NCBI RefSeq assembly: GCF_009708005.2
Contig: NZ_CP052757.1
Span: 3,038,001 to 3,102,000 of the forward strand
Direction of reading: 5' to 3'
Length of the DNA: 64,000 nt
From: Cellulosimicrobium protaetiae
GTDB lineage: Bacteria > Actinomycetota > Actinomycetes > Actinomycetales > Cellulomonadaceae
Made by a program: the position numbers and the translations under genes. A model generated the notes under the pieces. That model ran no database searches. It was not told where the DNA came from and was given only the letters and a program-made list of their open reading frames with translations. This document shows positions 37,936 through 49,265 of the stretch, piece by piece. The stretch's first letter is position 1. The number at the start of each line of letters is the position of its first letter.

Positions 37936-38823
37936 TCAGCGGCGCGGGAGCTCCCCCGGCATCGGGTCGTCCGCGCCCCAGCGCGTGACGCGCAGGCGCC
38001 GCGCGTCCGGGCCGGGCAGGACGTCACCCCGGTCCTTCGCCTCCGCGGCGGCCTCGCGCAGCGACTCGGGCGAGTCGTGCGTGACGCGCACGAACGCGCC
38101 CGAGAAGGCGTCGAGCTCGCCGCGCGCGATCGCGACGACCATCTCGACCGTACGGTCGACCGGGGTCCACTCGGTGCGGCCCTCGTGCATGACCATCGAC
38201 GCCGTCATGTCGGTCTGGACGACCCCCGGCGAGACCTCGAAGGTGCGCAGGCCGCGCGCGAAGCCGGACCGGTGCAGGTTCGCGCCGAGCCGCAGGAGGG
38301 CGGTCTTGCTCGCGTTGTACGCGCTCGCGCCGTCCATGTCGTGCGAGCCCGCGCCGCTGTTGAGGTCGACGACGCGGCCCCCGCCGCGGGCGAGCATCCC
38401 CGGCACCACCGCGCGCGCGAGCAGGAACGGCCCGCGCACGTTGGTCTCGACGATCGCCCACCACTCGTCCGGGTCGGCCTCCCACAGCGGCACCTCGGCG
38501 TCGACACGACCCGCGTTGTTGACGAGCAGGTCGACGCTCCCGAGGTCGTCCTCGGCGTGCCGGACGGCGGCCGTGACCGCCGCGGCGTCCGTGACGTCCG
38601 CGGTCACGACGACGGCGCGCCCCGCGCCGCCGGTGAGCGCACCGATCTCGTCGGCCACGCCTGCGAGCCGGTTCGCGTCGCGCGCGAGGAGCGCGACGTC
38701 GAGGCCCGCCGCCGCGAGGCCGACGGCGATCGCGCGGCCGATGCCGCGCGACGCCCCGGTCACGAGCGCCGTCCGCGCGGGCGCGACGGTCCCCGCCGCG
38801 CCCACACCGAGGTTCGCGCTCAC
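37936..38823 (-). CDS. Short-chain dehydrogenase/reductase
   Basis: The 295-residue SDR has the NAD(P)-binding motif ALVTGASRGIGRAIAVGL, VDLLVNNAGRV, the catalytic Ser in NSGAGSHDMDG and YNASK (Tyr and Lys). Substrate unknown. The GTG start overlaps the pheT stop (GTGA), so it is co-translated with the Phe-tRNA synthetase. The C-terminal 50 residues contain FSGAFVRVTHDSPESL, frequent in SDRs of this actinobacterial subgroup. Confidence 0.9.
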   Translation of the reverse strand: MSANLGVGAAGTVAPARTALVTGASRGIGRAIAVGLAAAGLDVALLARDANRLAGVADEIGALTGGAGRAVVVTADVTDAAAVTAAVRHAEDDLGSVDLLVNNAGRVDAEVPLWEADPDEWWAIVETNVRGPFLLARAVVPGMLARGGGRVVDLNSGAGSHDMDGASAYNASKTALLRLGANLHRSGFARGLRTFEVSPGVVQTDMTASMVMHEGRTEWTPVDRTVEMVVAIARGELDAFSGAFVRVTHDSPESLREAAAEAKDRGDVLPGPDARRLRVTRWGADDPMPGELPRR

Positions 38824-41428
38824 GCCCGCAGCTCCGCGCCGACGCGCTCGCGCGCGGCGGTCACCGCACCCTCGCGGACGCGCGCGACGTCGTCCGCGGT
38901 CAGCGTGCGGTCCGCGGCGCGCAGCCGCAGCGAGAACGCCAGCGACTTGCGCCCCGCCCCGACCTGCTCGCCGGTGAAGACGTCGAACAGCGCGACCTCC
39001 TCGACCAGGTCTCCCGCGCCGGCGACGATCGCGTCGCGGAGCGACTGCGCGGTCACGTCGGCGTCCACGACGAAGGCGAGGTCCTCCTTGGCCGCAGGGA
39101 AGCCCGAGACGGGCGTCGCCTGCACGGGCTCGTCCGACGAGCCGGCGACGAGCGCCGACAGGTCGACCTCGAACGCGACCGCGCGAGCGGGCAGGCCGAG
39201 GTTCTCGACCACCTTGGGGTGCAGCTCGCCCGCGTGCCCGACGACGGTCCCGTCGGCGAGCTCGAGGCGCGCGCAACGGCCCGGGTGGAACGGGGCGCGC
39301 CCGGTGTCGGCCACGACGCGCACGTCGGTGCCGACGCGCTCGGCGACCAGGCGGGCCGCGCCGAGCGCGTCCGTCCAGTCCGCCGCCCGGCCCACGCCCC
39401 ACCAGCCCGCGCGCACGCGGCGCCCGACGAGGACGCCCGCGACGTGGCGCGGCTGCGACGGCAGCGCGGCGTCGATCGCCGCGAGCTCGTCGTCGCTCGG
39501 ACGCACGCCGCCCGGCAGCGCGGGCGCGGCGGGCGCGCCCGGACGCGGGTGCGTGACGAGGCCGACCTCGAAGAGCGCGACGTCGCCGAGCCCGCGGCCG
39601 ACGTTGCGGCGCGTGGTCTCCAGCAGCGTGCTCAGGAGGTCCGTGCGCATCAGCGGGCGGTCGTCGGCGAGCGGGTTGAGCAGGCGCAGCGCACGACGGC
39701 GCTCGTCGTCCGCGGGCAGGCGCAACGCGTCGAGCTCCGCGTCCCCGACGAACGGGTAGCTCAGGGTCTCGACGAAGCCGTCCTCGGCCAGCGCCCGGGC
39801 GACGGAGCGCCGCACGCGCTGCTCGCGCGTGAGCCCGCGCCCACCGGGAGCAGCAGGCAGGAGCGACGGGATCTCGTCGTAGCCGACGAGGCGCGCGACC
39901 TCCTCCACGAGCTCGGCGGGCTCCGTGAGGTCGGGCCGCCACGACGGCGGGGTGACGACGAGCACGCCCGTCGCGTCCGCGTCGTCGGCCTCGACCGCGC
40001 AGCCGATCGCGCCGAGCGTGCCCACGACCTGCTCGAGCGTGTACGGCACGCCGACGAGGCGCTCGGCCTCGCCGACCGGCAGTCGGATCGCGGCCGGGGC
40101 GGCGACCCGGTCGAGATCGCTCACCGCGGGGTCGGCCGTGCCGCCGCCGAGCTCGACGAGCAGGTCGACGACGCGCTGGGCCGCGACCGCGGGCAGCAGC
40201 GGGTCGACACCACGCTCGAACCGCTTCGCCGCCTCGCTCGACAGCTTGTGGCGGCGCGACGTGCGCGCGACCGTCACCGGGTCGAAGTGCGCGGCCTCGA
40301 CGAGCACGGCCGTCGTCGTCGGGCCGACCTCCGAGGAGGCGCCACCCATGACACCGGCGAGCCCCAGGACACGCGAGGCACGCGCGCCGTCGGGGCTGTC
40401 CGTGATGAGCAGGTCCTCGGGGTCGAGCCCGCGGTCGGCGTCGTCGAGGGTCACGAGCCGCTCGCCCGGCGCGGCGCGCCGCACGACGATCGGTGCCGCG
40501 ACCTTGTCGAGGTCGTACGCGTGCAGCGGCTGGCCGAGATCGAGCATGACGTAGTTCGTCACGTCGACCGCGAGAGAGATCGGCCGCATGCCCGACGCGG
40601 TGAGCCGCTGCTGCATCCAGGCGGGGGTCTGCGCGGCGGGGTCGATCCCCCGCACGACGCGCGTGACGAAGCGGTCGCACCCGACGACGCCGTGGACCGG
40701 CGCCGCGTCGTCGACCTCGACGGGGAAGCCGTCAGGGGTCGCCGCGGGCGGCGGCGTCGGCAGCGAGCCCGGGAGGCCGGGGTCGGTGAAGCGCGCGCCC
40801 GTCGAGTGCGAGAACTCGCGCGCGACGCCGCGGTAGGAGAACGCGTACCCGCGGTCGGGCGTGACGTTGATCTCGAGCACCTCGTCGCCGAGACCGAGGA
40901 GCGCGACGGCATCCTGGCCCGGGGTCAGGTCCTCGGCCGAGTACCCGAGCCGCGGCAGCACGATGATGCCGTCGTGGTCCTCGCCGAGCCCGAGCTCGCG
41001 CTGCGAGCAGATCATGCCGTCGGACACGTGCCCGTAGGTCTTGCGGCTCGCGATGGCGAACGGCCCGGGCAGGACGGAGCCCGGCAGCGCGACGACGACG
41101 AGGTCGCCCGGCGCGAAGTTGTGCGCGCCGCACACGATGCCGCGCGCACCGCCCGCCGGCACGTCGGCAGGGTCGACGCCCTGGATCTCGGCGGCGTTGT
41201 GCTCCGGGCCGACGTCGACCAGGCACCAGTTGATCGTCTTGCCGTTCTTCTGCGGCTCGGGCGTCATCTCCACGACGCGCCCGACGACGAGCGGGCCCGT
41301 CACGGCCGCACCGTGGATCGCCTCCTCCTCCAGGCCGACGCGGACGAGGTCGGCGGCGAGCCGCTCGGCGGTGAGCCCCTCGGGCAGCTCGACGTGGTCG
41401 CCCAACCAGTCGATGGCGACGTAGGGCA

Positions 41429-41429
<1 letters not shown>
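38820..41429 (-). CDS. pheT: Phenylalanyl-tRNA synthetase beta chain
   Basis: The 869-residue beta subunit forms an alpha2beta2 enzyme with PheS. The order of domains is an EMAP-like tRNA-binding domain (VVGRVVEMTPEPQKNGKTINWCLVDVG ... GIVCGAHNF), the B3/B4 editing region, the B5 DNA-binding-like domain, the catalytic-like core and the C-terminal ferredoxin-fold anticodon-binding domain (TPVSGFPAAKEDLAFVVDADV ... SLAFSLRLRAADRTL). The ATG overlaps the pheS stop by TGATG. Confidence 0.97.
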
Positions 41430-42909
<1,480 letters not shown>

Positions 42910-43374
42910 GTGGACGGACGGTACGGGCGACAAGACCGGGGCGCGCCCTCGTCGCGCGCGGTGACGACGAGCGCCGCCGGTCGGGCCGCGGCGGTCGGCA
43001 GCCCTCCACGGACCTGGCGGACGCCCACGGCGACCCGCTCGGGCCGCACCCGCCACGTCCTGTCCCCCGTGCGCTACCGCTCCGCGGGGCTGGCGTACCT
43101 CACGGGGCTCTGGCAGGCAGCGGTCGTCGTCGTCCCCGTGGTCCTCGCGCTCGCGGCGGCCGGGGTCGACGGCGGGGCGACCCCGTGGGGCGTCCTCGCC
43201 GTCGTCGCCGGGGTCGGCGCCGTCATGGGCCTGAGCGTCCCCTTGGCACGCCTGCGGCTGGTCCACGTGCGGATCGGGTCGGTCACGCCCCTGCTCGTGC
43301 GCTGGTGCGCCTGGGTGGGTGGCGCGTCGATCGTGGTCCTGGCCGTGATCGTCCGCTGGGCCGCGCTCTCCTGA
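42910..43374 (+). CDS. Small membrane protein, unknown function
   Basis: The 154-residue product has a basic/Ala-rich N-terminus of about 60 residues, then three hydrophobic segments (LTGLWQAAVVVVPVVLALAAAGV, WGVLAVVAGVGAVMGLSVPLA, WCAWVGGASIVVLAVIVRWAAL). The GTG at 42910 follows CAGGAT by 6 nt, a leaderless pattern. An inner GTG at 42961 would remove 17 residues. No family recognised. Confidence 0.65.
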   Translation: MDGRYGRQDRGAPSSRAVTTSAAGRAAAVGSPPRTWRTPTATRSGRTRHVLSPVRYRSAGLAYLTGLWQAAVVVVPVVLALAAAGVDGGATPWGVLAVVAGVGAVMGLSVPLARLRLVHVRIGSVTPLLVRWCAWVGGASIVVLAVIVRWAALS

Positions 43375-43394
43375 GCCGCCCCGCGCAGACGTGG

Positions 43395-44042
43395 TCAGGC
43401 GCCGGGGAGCTCGAGCGTCTCGACCGTGCGGTAGATCCGCCGGCCGGACGCGTCGCCGGGCTCCGACTCGACGAGGTGCAGCTCGCGCGCCGACCAGTCG
43501 GGCCCCGCGTAGACCGCGAGCGCGGCCGCGGGGCCGCCGAGCGGGTCGGCGGCGGTGACGTCGGCCGGCCCGCCCGCAGCACGATCACGGGCGCGCGAGC
43601 GTCGCTGCGCCTGACGCGCGCCCGCCGCGGCACGGGCGACGGTGAGGTGGGCCCGCTGCCTCGGCCGGCGGTCGACGCGCACACCGGCGTCGGCAGCCGC
43701 CTCGGCGACCGCGACGCTGAGACCGCGGAGCCCGTCGGCATCGTCCCCTCCGACGCCGACCCACAGCACCCGCCGGTCGAAGACGCCCGCACCCCGCAGC
43801 CGCAGCGACAGGGGCGGGGTCTCCCTCGCGACCGGCGCGAGGGCGGCGACGAGGTCCGGGACGGATCCTTCCGGGACGTCGCCGAAGAAGGAGACCGTCA
43901 CGTGCCACAGCTCCGGCGGGGTCCACCGCACGAGCGGGGCGCCGTCGGAGCGGTGCGCCTCCTGCGCGTGCGCCCCCGAGAGCGCGAGCCCCAGGTGGTC
44001 GAGCGCCGCCGGGTCCGGGAACAGCGCGGCGAACAGGCTCAC
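43395..44042 (-). CDS. thpR: RNA 2',3'-cyclic phosphodiesterase / 2'-5' RNA ligase-like protein
   Basis: The 215-residue protein belongs to the 2H phosphoesterase superfamily. The two histidine motifs are WHVTVSFFGDV (HxTx, about residue 45) and AHLTVARA (about residue 130). The in-vivo RNA substrate is unknown for most relatives. It begins with GTG 7 nt after the stop of the rRNA methyltransferase gene. The usual ribosome site is missing because AGGGG touches the GTG, so re-initiation is likely or the start is slightly different. Confidence 0.85.
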   Translation of the reverse strand: MSLFAALFPDPAALDHLGLALSGAHAQEAHRSDGAPLVRWTPPELWHVTVSFFGDVPEGSVPDLVAALAPVARETPPLSLRLRGAGVFDRRVLWVGVGGDDADGLRGLSVAVAEAAADAGVRVDRRPRQRAHLTVARAAAGARQAQRRSRARDRAAGGPADVTAADPLGGPAAALAVYAGPDWSARELHLVESEPGDASGRRIYRTVETLELPGA

Positions 44043-44049
44043 CCCTCGC

Positions 44050-45012
44050 TCACCCGGTACGTTCGAGCCCGGTCGGGTCCGCGCCGAGGCGGCCCGGCAC
44101 GGGCCGGTGCGCACGGCTCGACGCGTAGAGGCACACCGTCGCCGCCGTCGCCAGGTTGAGCGACTCCGCCCCGCCGCGGATCGGGACCCTGACCACGGCG
44201 TCGGTCAGGGCACGGTCCTCCTCGGGCAGACCCCAGGCCTCGTTGCCGAAGACCCACGCGGTGGGTGCGGCGAGGTCGACGGGCCGCTGCGCGCCGGCAC
44301 CGGCGGCGCCGGCCACGTCGAGCAGGTCGTCGAGGTCGAGGTCGCCCGCGCCGTCGGCGGCGAGGACGAGGAGCCCGGCATCCCGCAACGCGGCGACCGC
44401 GTCGGCCAGGCTCACGCCCGTGACGACGGGCAGGTGGAACAACGAGCCGGCCGTCGACCGCACGACCTTGGGGTTGTGCACGTCCACGCTCTCCCCCGCG
44501 AGCACGACGGCGTCCGCGCCCGCCGCGTCGGCGGCCCGGATCACCGTCCCCGCGTTCCCGGGGTCGCGCACCGTCGCGAGCACCGCGACGAGGGCCGGGC
44601 GCTCCCGGCCGAGGAGCGGCGCCACGACGTCCGACAGCTCCGGATCGTGGGCGCGGACGACGGCCAGCACCCCCTGGGCGTCGGCGCTCATCGCGGCGAG
44701 CACCTCGGGCGTCGCGACGTGCACGTGCAGCCCGGCGTCCCGTGCGTCGGCGACGATCTCCGGGTGCCGTTCCGCCGACGGGGGCGTGACGTAGACGTCA
44801 CGCACGCGGTCGGCGGCGTGCCGCACGGCCTCGCGAACACCCTGGGGCCCCTCGACGAGGAGCTGTCCGTGCCGGGAACGCGCCGAACGCCCGGCCAGCG
44901 CGCGGACCGCACGGACCCGGTCGCTGCGAGGGTTCGTCAGCGTGGGGTCGAGCGGGCCGAGCGCGGGCCGGGCGTCCGTGGCCGCCTGGCGGCCTGGCGA
45001 GGCGCTGGTCAG
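44050..45012 (-). CDS. TrmH/SpoU-family 23S rRNA methyltransferase (TsnR-like)
   Basis: The 320-residue SPOUT enzyme has an N-terminal substrate-binding domain ([15 protein letters not shown]) and the knotted SAM domain with [42 protein letters not shown] and [21 protein letters not shown]. It likely 2'-O-methylates a 23S rRNA ribose. No ATG or GTG exists near the domain start. The only start consistent with the operon pattern is CTG at 45010-45012, which overlaps the rplT stop as CTGA and has GAAGG 7 nt upstream. The position after rplT equals Rv1644 (tsnR). Confidence 0.85.
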   Translation of the reverse strand: MTSASPGRQAATDARPALGPLDPTLTNPRSDRVRAVRALAGRSARSRHGQLLVEGPQGVREAVRHAADRVRDVYVTPPSAERHPEIVADARDAGLHVHVATPEVLAAMSADAQGVLAVVRAHDPELSDVVAPLLGRERPALVAVLATVRDPGNAGTVIRAADAAGADAVVLAGESVDVHNPKVVRSTAGSLFHLPVVTGVSLADAVAALRDAGLLVLAADGAGDLDLDDLLDVAGAAGAGAQRPVDLAAPTAWVFGNEAWGLPEEDRALTDAVVRVPIRGGAESLNLATAATVCLYASSRAHRPVPGRLGADPTGLERTG

Positions 45013-45395
45013 GCTGCGGCCTTCGGCGCGTTGACGTCCTCGGGGAGCGCGTCCTTCGCGACCTGGACGAGCGCGTTGAACGCGGCCACGTCGTTGACCG
45101 CGAGCTCCGCGAGCAGGCGACGGTCGACCTCGACACCCGCGGCCTTGAGGCCCTGGATGAGGCGGTTGTACGTCAGGCCCTGCGCGCGCGACGCAGCGTT
45201 GATGCGCTGGATCCACAGCTTGCGGAAGTCGCCCTTGCGCGCCTTGCGGTCACGGTAGGAGTAGACGAGGGAGTGGGTGACCTGCTCCTTCGCCTTGCGG
45301 TAGAGGCGCGAGCGCTGGCCGCGGTAGCCGCTGGCGCGCTCGAGGGTCGTACGGCGCTTCTTCTGGGCGTTGACCGCCCGCTTCACGCGTGCCAC
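45009..45395 (-). CDS. rplT: 50S ribosomal protein L20
   Basis: The 128-residue protein has the typical basic N-terminal helix ([39 protein letters not shown]) and the globular RNA-binding C-domain ([42 protein letters not shown]). It binds 23S rRNA early in 50S assembly. GTG start with AGGAG 7 nt upstream. Part of infC-rpmI-rplT. Confidence 0.98.
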   Translation of the reverse strand: MARVKRAVNAQKKRRTTLERASGYRGQRSRLYRKAKEQVTHSLVYSYRDRKARKGDFRKLWIQRINAASRAQGLTYNRLIQGLKAAGVEVDRRLLAELAVNDVAAFNALVQVAKDALPEDVNAPKAAA

Positions 45396-45462
45396 GTGAT
45401 GCTCCTTGCAGTTCGGGGCTCAGGGGTGAACCGTGCGGTGGCGGGTCCCGCCACCTGCCGGA

Positions 45463-45657
45463 TCACTTGCCGAGCAGCTTCTTGATGGTCTTGACGTCGG
45501 CGGGCGAGACCACCTGGTCCTGGGCGAGGCGGCGCTTGCGCTTGGTCGCCTTGTGCTCGAGCAGGTGTCGAGCGTTGGCCTGCTCGCGCATGACCTTGCC
45601 GGTACCCGTGATGCGGAAGCGCTTCTTGGCACCCGAGTGCGTCTTGTTCTTCGGCAT
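45463..45657 (-). CDS. rpmI: 50S ribosomal protein L35
   Basis: The 64-residue basic protein [20 protein letters not shown]... is a full-length L35. The ATG has GGAGAG about 8 nt upstream. It lies between infC and rplT, as in nearly all bacteria. Confidence 0.98.
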   Translation of the reverse strand: MPKNKTHSGAKKRFRITGTGKVMREQANARHLLEHKATKRKRRLAQDQVVSPADVKTIKKLLGK

Positions 45658-45766
45658 GGCTGCCGTCTCTCCTTGTGTCCGGTCAACCGCCTCACGGCGG
45701 CCGACGTGTTCGGGTCCCGGCCGGTGGGCCCGGACCCCGAGCAGGGTCGGTCTGTGCGGCCGGCCG

Positions 45767-46768
45767 TCAGCCGGCATTGCCCCGCGGTGCCGGCTTGGGC
45801 GCCGGGCGCGGAGCGCTCGGCTTGGGCGCGGCGGGCCTGGCGGTCGCCGGCTTGGCAGCGCCCGACGGCGCGGCGGGAGCCGGCCGGGGTGTGGCGGGGC
45901 GAGGCGTCGCGGGCTTCGCGTCCGCGCGCGGCGCGCTCGACGGGCGAGGAGCCGCCGCCGGACGCTGGGCTGCCGCGCGGGGCGCCGGAGCGGCCTTCGG
46001 CGCGGGAGCAGCCTTCGGCGCGGGAGCAGCCTTCGGCGCGGGAGCGGGCTCGGCAGGAGCTGCTGCCGGCTCCTCGACCGGGGCCGGGGCCGTCGCCTCG
46101 ACCGGGGCCGCCGCCTCGACCGGGGCCTCGAGCACGGCGTCCTCCAGAGCCTCGTCGTCGTCGGAGTCCACCGACCGCGCCGCGGCGCGCTGGGCGGACT
46201 TCGTCAGGCGGGGCTCGGCCTCCTGCGCACGCTTGCGCTGCTCGCTCTTGGCGTCGGCCTTCTTCTTCACCGGGCCGAGCACCATGGTCATGTTGCGCCC
46301 GTCCTGCTTCGGCATCGACTCCACGAAGCCGAGCTCCGCGACGTCCTCCGCAAGACGCTGGAGCAGACGAACGCCCATCTCGGGGCGCGACTGCTCACGA
46401 CCGCGGAACATGATCATGACCTTGACCTTGTCGCCCGCGGCAAGGAAGCGCTCGACGTGGCCCTTCTTGGTGCCGTAGTCGTGCGGGTCGATCTTCAGGC
46501 GGAAGCGGATCTCCTTGAGGACCGTGTTCGCCTGGTTGCGCCGCGCCTCACGCGCCTTCATGTCGGACTCGTACTTGAACTTGCCGAAGTCCATGAGCTT
46601 GGCGACGGGGGGCCGGGCGTCCGGGGCGACCTCGACGAGGTCGAGGTCCGCGTCCTGGGCAAGGCTCAGGGCAACCTCGGTGCGGACGACGCCGACCTGC
46701 TCCCCGCCGGGACCGATGAGTCGGACCTCGGGGACGCGGATCCGATCGTTGATGCGAGGCTCGCTGAT
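45767..46768 (-). CDS. infC: Translation initiation factor IF-3
   Basis: IF-3 binds the 30S subunit and checks start-codon pairing. The N-domain ([28 protein letters not shown]), linker helix ([25 protein letters not shown]) and C-domain ([41 protein letters not shown]) are complete. The start must be the ATC at 46766-46768. An in-frame TAG lies three codons upstream, AGGAG is 6 nt before ATC, and no AUG, GUG or UUG precedes the N-domain. An Ala/Pro/Lys-rich tail of about 130 residues with APKAAP repeats follows the C-domain. The product is 333 residues. Confidence 0.96.
   Translation of the reverse strand: MSEPRINDRIRVPEVRLIGPGGEQVGVVRTEVALSLAQDADLDLVEVAPDARPPVAKLMDFGKFKYESDMKAREARRNQANTVLKEIRFRLKIDPHDYGTKKGHVERFLAAGDKVKVMIMFRGREQSRPEMGVRLLQRLAEDVAELGFVESMPKQDGRNMTMVLGPVKKKADAKSEQRKRAQEAEPRLTKSAQRAAARSVDSDDDEALEDAVLEAPVEAAAPVEATAPAPVEEPAAAPAEPAPAPKAAPAPKAAPAPKAAPAPRAAAQRPAAAPRPSSAPRADAKPATPRPATPRPAPAAPSGAAKPATARPAAPKPSAPRPAPKPAPRGNAG
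45994..46046. repeat. Three near-identical 18-bp repeats in the infC tail
   Basis: The unit CCTTCGGCGCGGGAGCAG (minus-strand coding for APKAAP) is repeated three times, the last copy incomplete by one base. This can expand or contract. Confidence 0.7.
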
Positions 46769-47042
46769 GTGATGCTCCTAGGAAGTCGTCGGTAGACCGC
46801 CCGGCACGAAGAAGGCCTCCGTCCCTGAGCGCAGGGCGGAGGCCATCAGGTCGGGACGTTGCGCTGGGCTACGACCACAGCGGGACGCGGCCCCGTGGGG
46901 CCTCGCACCGGACCAGGACCCGGCCTCTGTCGCGACGTTCGTCGGCGGTCGAGACCCGGGTGGGATGAGATCCACTTGCGCACTCGCGAACCTCCCGCCC
47001 CCGAAAACTGGAGGAGGACGCGCACGAGTCGGTCAGCCATCA
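46769..47042 (-). promoter_or_regulatory. infC leader with attenuator-like hairpin
   Basis: This region of about 275 nt upstream of infC holds no gene. A stem at 46812-46842 (GGCCTCCG and CCCTG paired with CAGGG and CGGAGGCC, one bulge) is followed on the minus strand by TTCTTCG and lies about 45 nt before the start codon. It could be an attenuator or a site where IF-3, L35 or L20 feeds back, but no known leader motif was identified. Confidence 0.45.
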
Positions 47043-47048
47043 ATGCTA
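47043..47048 (-). promoter_or_regulatory. Candidate -10 box for the infC operon
   Basis: TAGCAT on the minus strand, with a poor TTCGGC 18 bp upstream. It would give a leader of roughly 270 nt. Confidence 0.35.
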
Positions 47049-47108
47049 GCAGAGGCTGTACCGCGCGCCGAACGCAGGTCGACACCGTCACACTGAGTCG
47101 CTCCATCA

Positions 47109-47139
47109 TTGGAACTCTTCCAGATTAGGTGGTTAGAGT
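47109..47139 (+). promoter_or_regulatory. furA promoter with FUR-like palindrome, leaderless
   Basis: The palindrome TGGAA-CTC-TTCCA (47110-47122) overlaps a TTGGAA -35-like box. TAGAGT (47134-47139) ends 7 nt before the ATG of furA. The layout suggests FurA autoregulation from a leaderless mRNA, as known for some actinobacterial furA-kat pairs. Confidence 0.6.
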
Positions 47140-47146
47140 GGTGCCC

Positions 47147-47611
47147 ATGACGACAGGAGCGACGGCGGGCGCAGGGACGAGCCTCGAGGTCGGGCCGCGC
47201 CGCGCCCGGCACGAGACCGAGCTGCGCGACCACGGCCTGCGCGTCACCGCCGCGCGGCTCGCCGTGCTCGACGCCGTCGAGGTCCAGCAGCACGCCGACG
47301 CCGACGACGTCCTGCGGGCCGCCCGTGCGTCGCTCGGCTCCGTCTCGGTCCAGGCGGTCTACGACGTCCTGCACACGCTCACCGACAAGGGGCTGGTCCG
47401 CCGGATCGAGCCCGCGGGACACCCGGCGCGCTACGAGCGCCGGCTCGGCGACAACCACCACCACGTCGTGTGCCGCGGCTGCGGCGCCGTCGCCGACGTC
47501 GACTGCACCGTCGGGCACGCCCCCTGCCTCACCCCCAGCAGCACGTCGGGCTTCCGGGTCGACACCGCCGAGGTGACGTTCTGGGGCCTGTGCCCCGACT
47601 GCACGGACTGA
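47147..47611 (+). CDS. furA: FUR-family regulator next to catalase (FurA-like peroxide sensor)
   Basis: The 154-residue protein has a winged helix ([20 protein letters not shown] ... [24 protein letters not shown]) and the dimerisation/metal domain with [17 protein letters not shown] and a terminal LCPDC. These are the CxxC pairs of the structural zinc site. Location directly before katA points to peroxide-responsive repression of catalase. Zinc or iron sensing cannot be excluded by sequence. The ATG at 47147 is preferred over an ATG 18 bp upstream because of the -10 box 7 nt before it. Confidence 0.9.
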   Translation: MTTGATAGAGTSLEVGPRRARHETELRDHGLRVTAARLAVLDAVEVQQHADADDVLRAARASLGSVSVQAVYDVLHTLTDKGLVRRIEPAGHPARYERRLGDNHHHVVCRGCGAVADVDCTVGHAPCLTPSSTSGFRVDTAEVTFWGLCPDCTD

Positions 47612-47726
47612 CCACCCACGAACCCGCACCGGGGCTCGGCACACCCGGAGCACGCCCGTTTCATCACGAAGATCCCGGTATGAGAACGTCAGACGGGCCG
47701 CGACCGCGGCCCACGGAAGGAGACCC

Positions 47727-49241
47727 ATGACCGCCCCCTTCACCACCACGAACGCCGGTGCGCCCGTCGCCTCGGACGCCCACGCCCAGACCGTCGGCGC
47801 CGACGGCCCGATCGTCCTGCACGACCACTACCTCGTCGAGAAGCTCGCCCAGTTCAACCGCGAGCGCGTGCCCGAGCGCGTCGTGCACGCGAAGGGCGGC
47901 GGGGCGTTCGGGACGTTCACCGTGACGAACGACGTGAGCGCCTTCACGCGCGCGGCCCTCTTCCAGCCCGGCACGACGACCGAGATGCTCGCGCGCTTCT
48001 CCTCCGTCGCCGGCGAGCAGGGTTCGCCCGACACGTGGCGCGACCCCCGCGGCTTCGCGCTGAAGTTCTACACGAGCGAGGGCAACTACGACCTCGTCGG
48101 CAACAACACCCCCGTGTTCTTCCTGCGTGACGGCATCAAGTTCCCCGACTTCATCCGCTCGCAGAAGCGCCTGCCCGGATCGAACCTGCGCGACAACGAC
48201 ATGCAGTGGGACTTCTGGAGCCTCTCCCCCGAGTCCGCGCACCAGGTGACCTGGCTCATGGGCGACCGCGGCCTGCCGTCGAGCTGGCGCCACATGGACG
48301 GGTTCGGCTCGCACACCTACCAGTGGATCAACGCGGCCGGCGAGCGGTTCTGGGTCAAGTACCACTTCAAGACCCAGCAGGGCATCGACAACCTCTCGGC
48401 CGACGAGGCCTCGCAGCTCGCGGGCTCGGACTCCGACCACCACATCCGCGACCTCCACGACCACATCGAGGCCGGCGACTTCCCGCGCTGGACGCTCTCG
48501 GTCCAGGTCATGCCGTACGAGGACGCGAAGTCCTACCGGTTCAACCCGTTCGACCTGACCAAGGTGTGGCCGCACGCCGACTACCCGCTGGTCGAGGTCG
48601 GCGTGATGGAGCTCAACCGGAACCCGGAGAACTACTTCGCCCAGATCGAGCAGGCGACGTTCGCGCCGAGCAACTTCGTCCCGGGCATCGCGACGAGCCC
48701 CGACAAGATGCTGCTCGCGCGCATCTTCTCCTACGCCGATGCGCACCGGTACCGCGTGGGGACCAACCACGCGCAGCTCCCCGTGAACGCGCCGCACGCG
48801 GCGAGCGAGGGCGGCCACTCGTACGCCAAGGACGGCGCGATGCGCCACTCCTTCTCGCCCGCGACCACGCCGGTCTACGCGCCCAACAGCCGGGGCGGCG
48901 CGCACGCCGACCCGGCCCGGGCCGCCGAGTCGGCCGGGTGGGAGTCCGACGGCGAGCTGACGCGCTCCGCCGCGACCCTGCACCCCGAGGACGACGACTT
49001 CGGCCAGGCGGGCACGCTGTACCGCGAGGTCTTCGACGACGCCGCGCGCGAGCGCTTCCTCGCGACGATCACCGGGCACGTCGGCGCCGTCCGCGACGAC
49101 GAGATCCGCGAGCGCGCGATCGCGTACTGGACGAACGTCGACGCCGGCCTCGGCGGCGCGCTCCGCGAGGCGCTCGCCGCCACGGGCGCGCCGGTCGAGG
49201 GTGGCCAGCCCGGCACCGCGGCGGAGCCGGTCCGCGTCTGA
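47727..49241 (+). CDS. katA: Monofunctional heme catalase
   Basis: The enzyme decomposes hydrogen peroxide to water and oxygen. The 504-residue protein has the catalytic His in [13 protein letters not shown], the catalytic Asn in [12 protein letters not shown], and the heme-ligand Tyr in [14 protein letters not shown]. The length fits small-subunit clade 3 catalases. The ATG has GAAGGAG 5 nt upstream. Directly downstream of furA with a 115-bp gap, in which a second FurA site could lie but none is obvious. Confidence 0.97.
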   Translation: MTAPFTTTNAGAPVASDAHAQTVGADGPIVLHDHYLVEKLAQFNRERVPERVVHAKGGGAFGTFTVTNDVSAFTRAALFQPGTTTEMLARFSSVAGEQGSPDTWRDPRGFALKFYTSEGNYDLVGNNTPVFFLRDGIKFPDFIRSQKRLPGSNLRDNDMQWDFWSLSPESAHQVTWLMGDRGLPSSWRHMDGFGSHTYQWINAAGERFWVKYHFKTQQGIDNLSADEASQLAGSDSDHHIRDLHDHIEAGDFPRWTLSVQVMPYEDAKSYRFNPFDLTKVWPHADYPLVEVGVMELNRNPENYFAQIEQATFAPSNFVPGIATSPDKMLLARIFSYADAHRYRVGTNHAQLPVNAPHAASEGGHSYAKDGAMRHSFSPATTPVYAPNSRGGAHADPARAAESAGWESDGELTRSAATLHPEDDDFGQAGTLYREVFDDAARERFLATITGHVGAVRDDEIRERAIAYWTNVDAGLGGALREALAATGAPVEGGQPGTAAEPVRV

Positions 49242-49265
49242 TTCCGTCCGCGAGGTGGTGATCCC

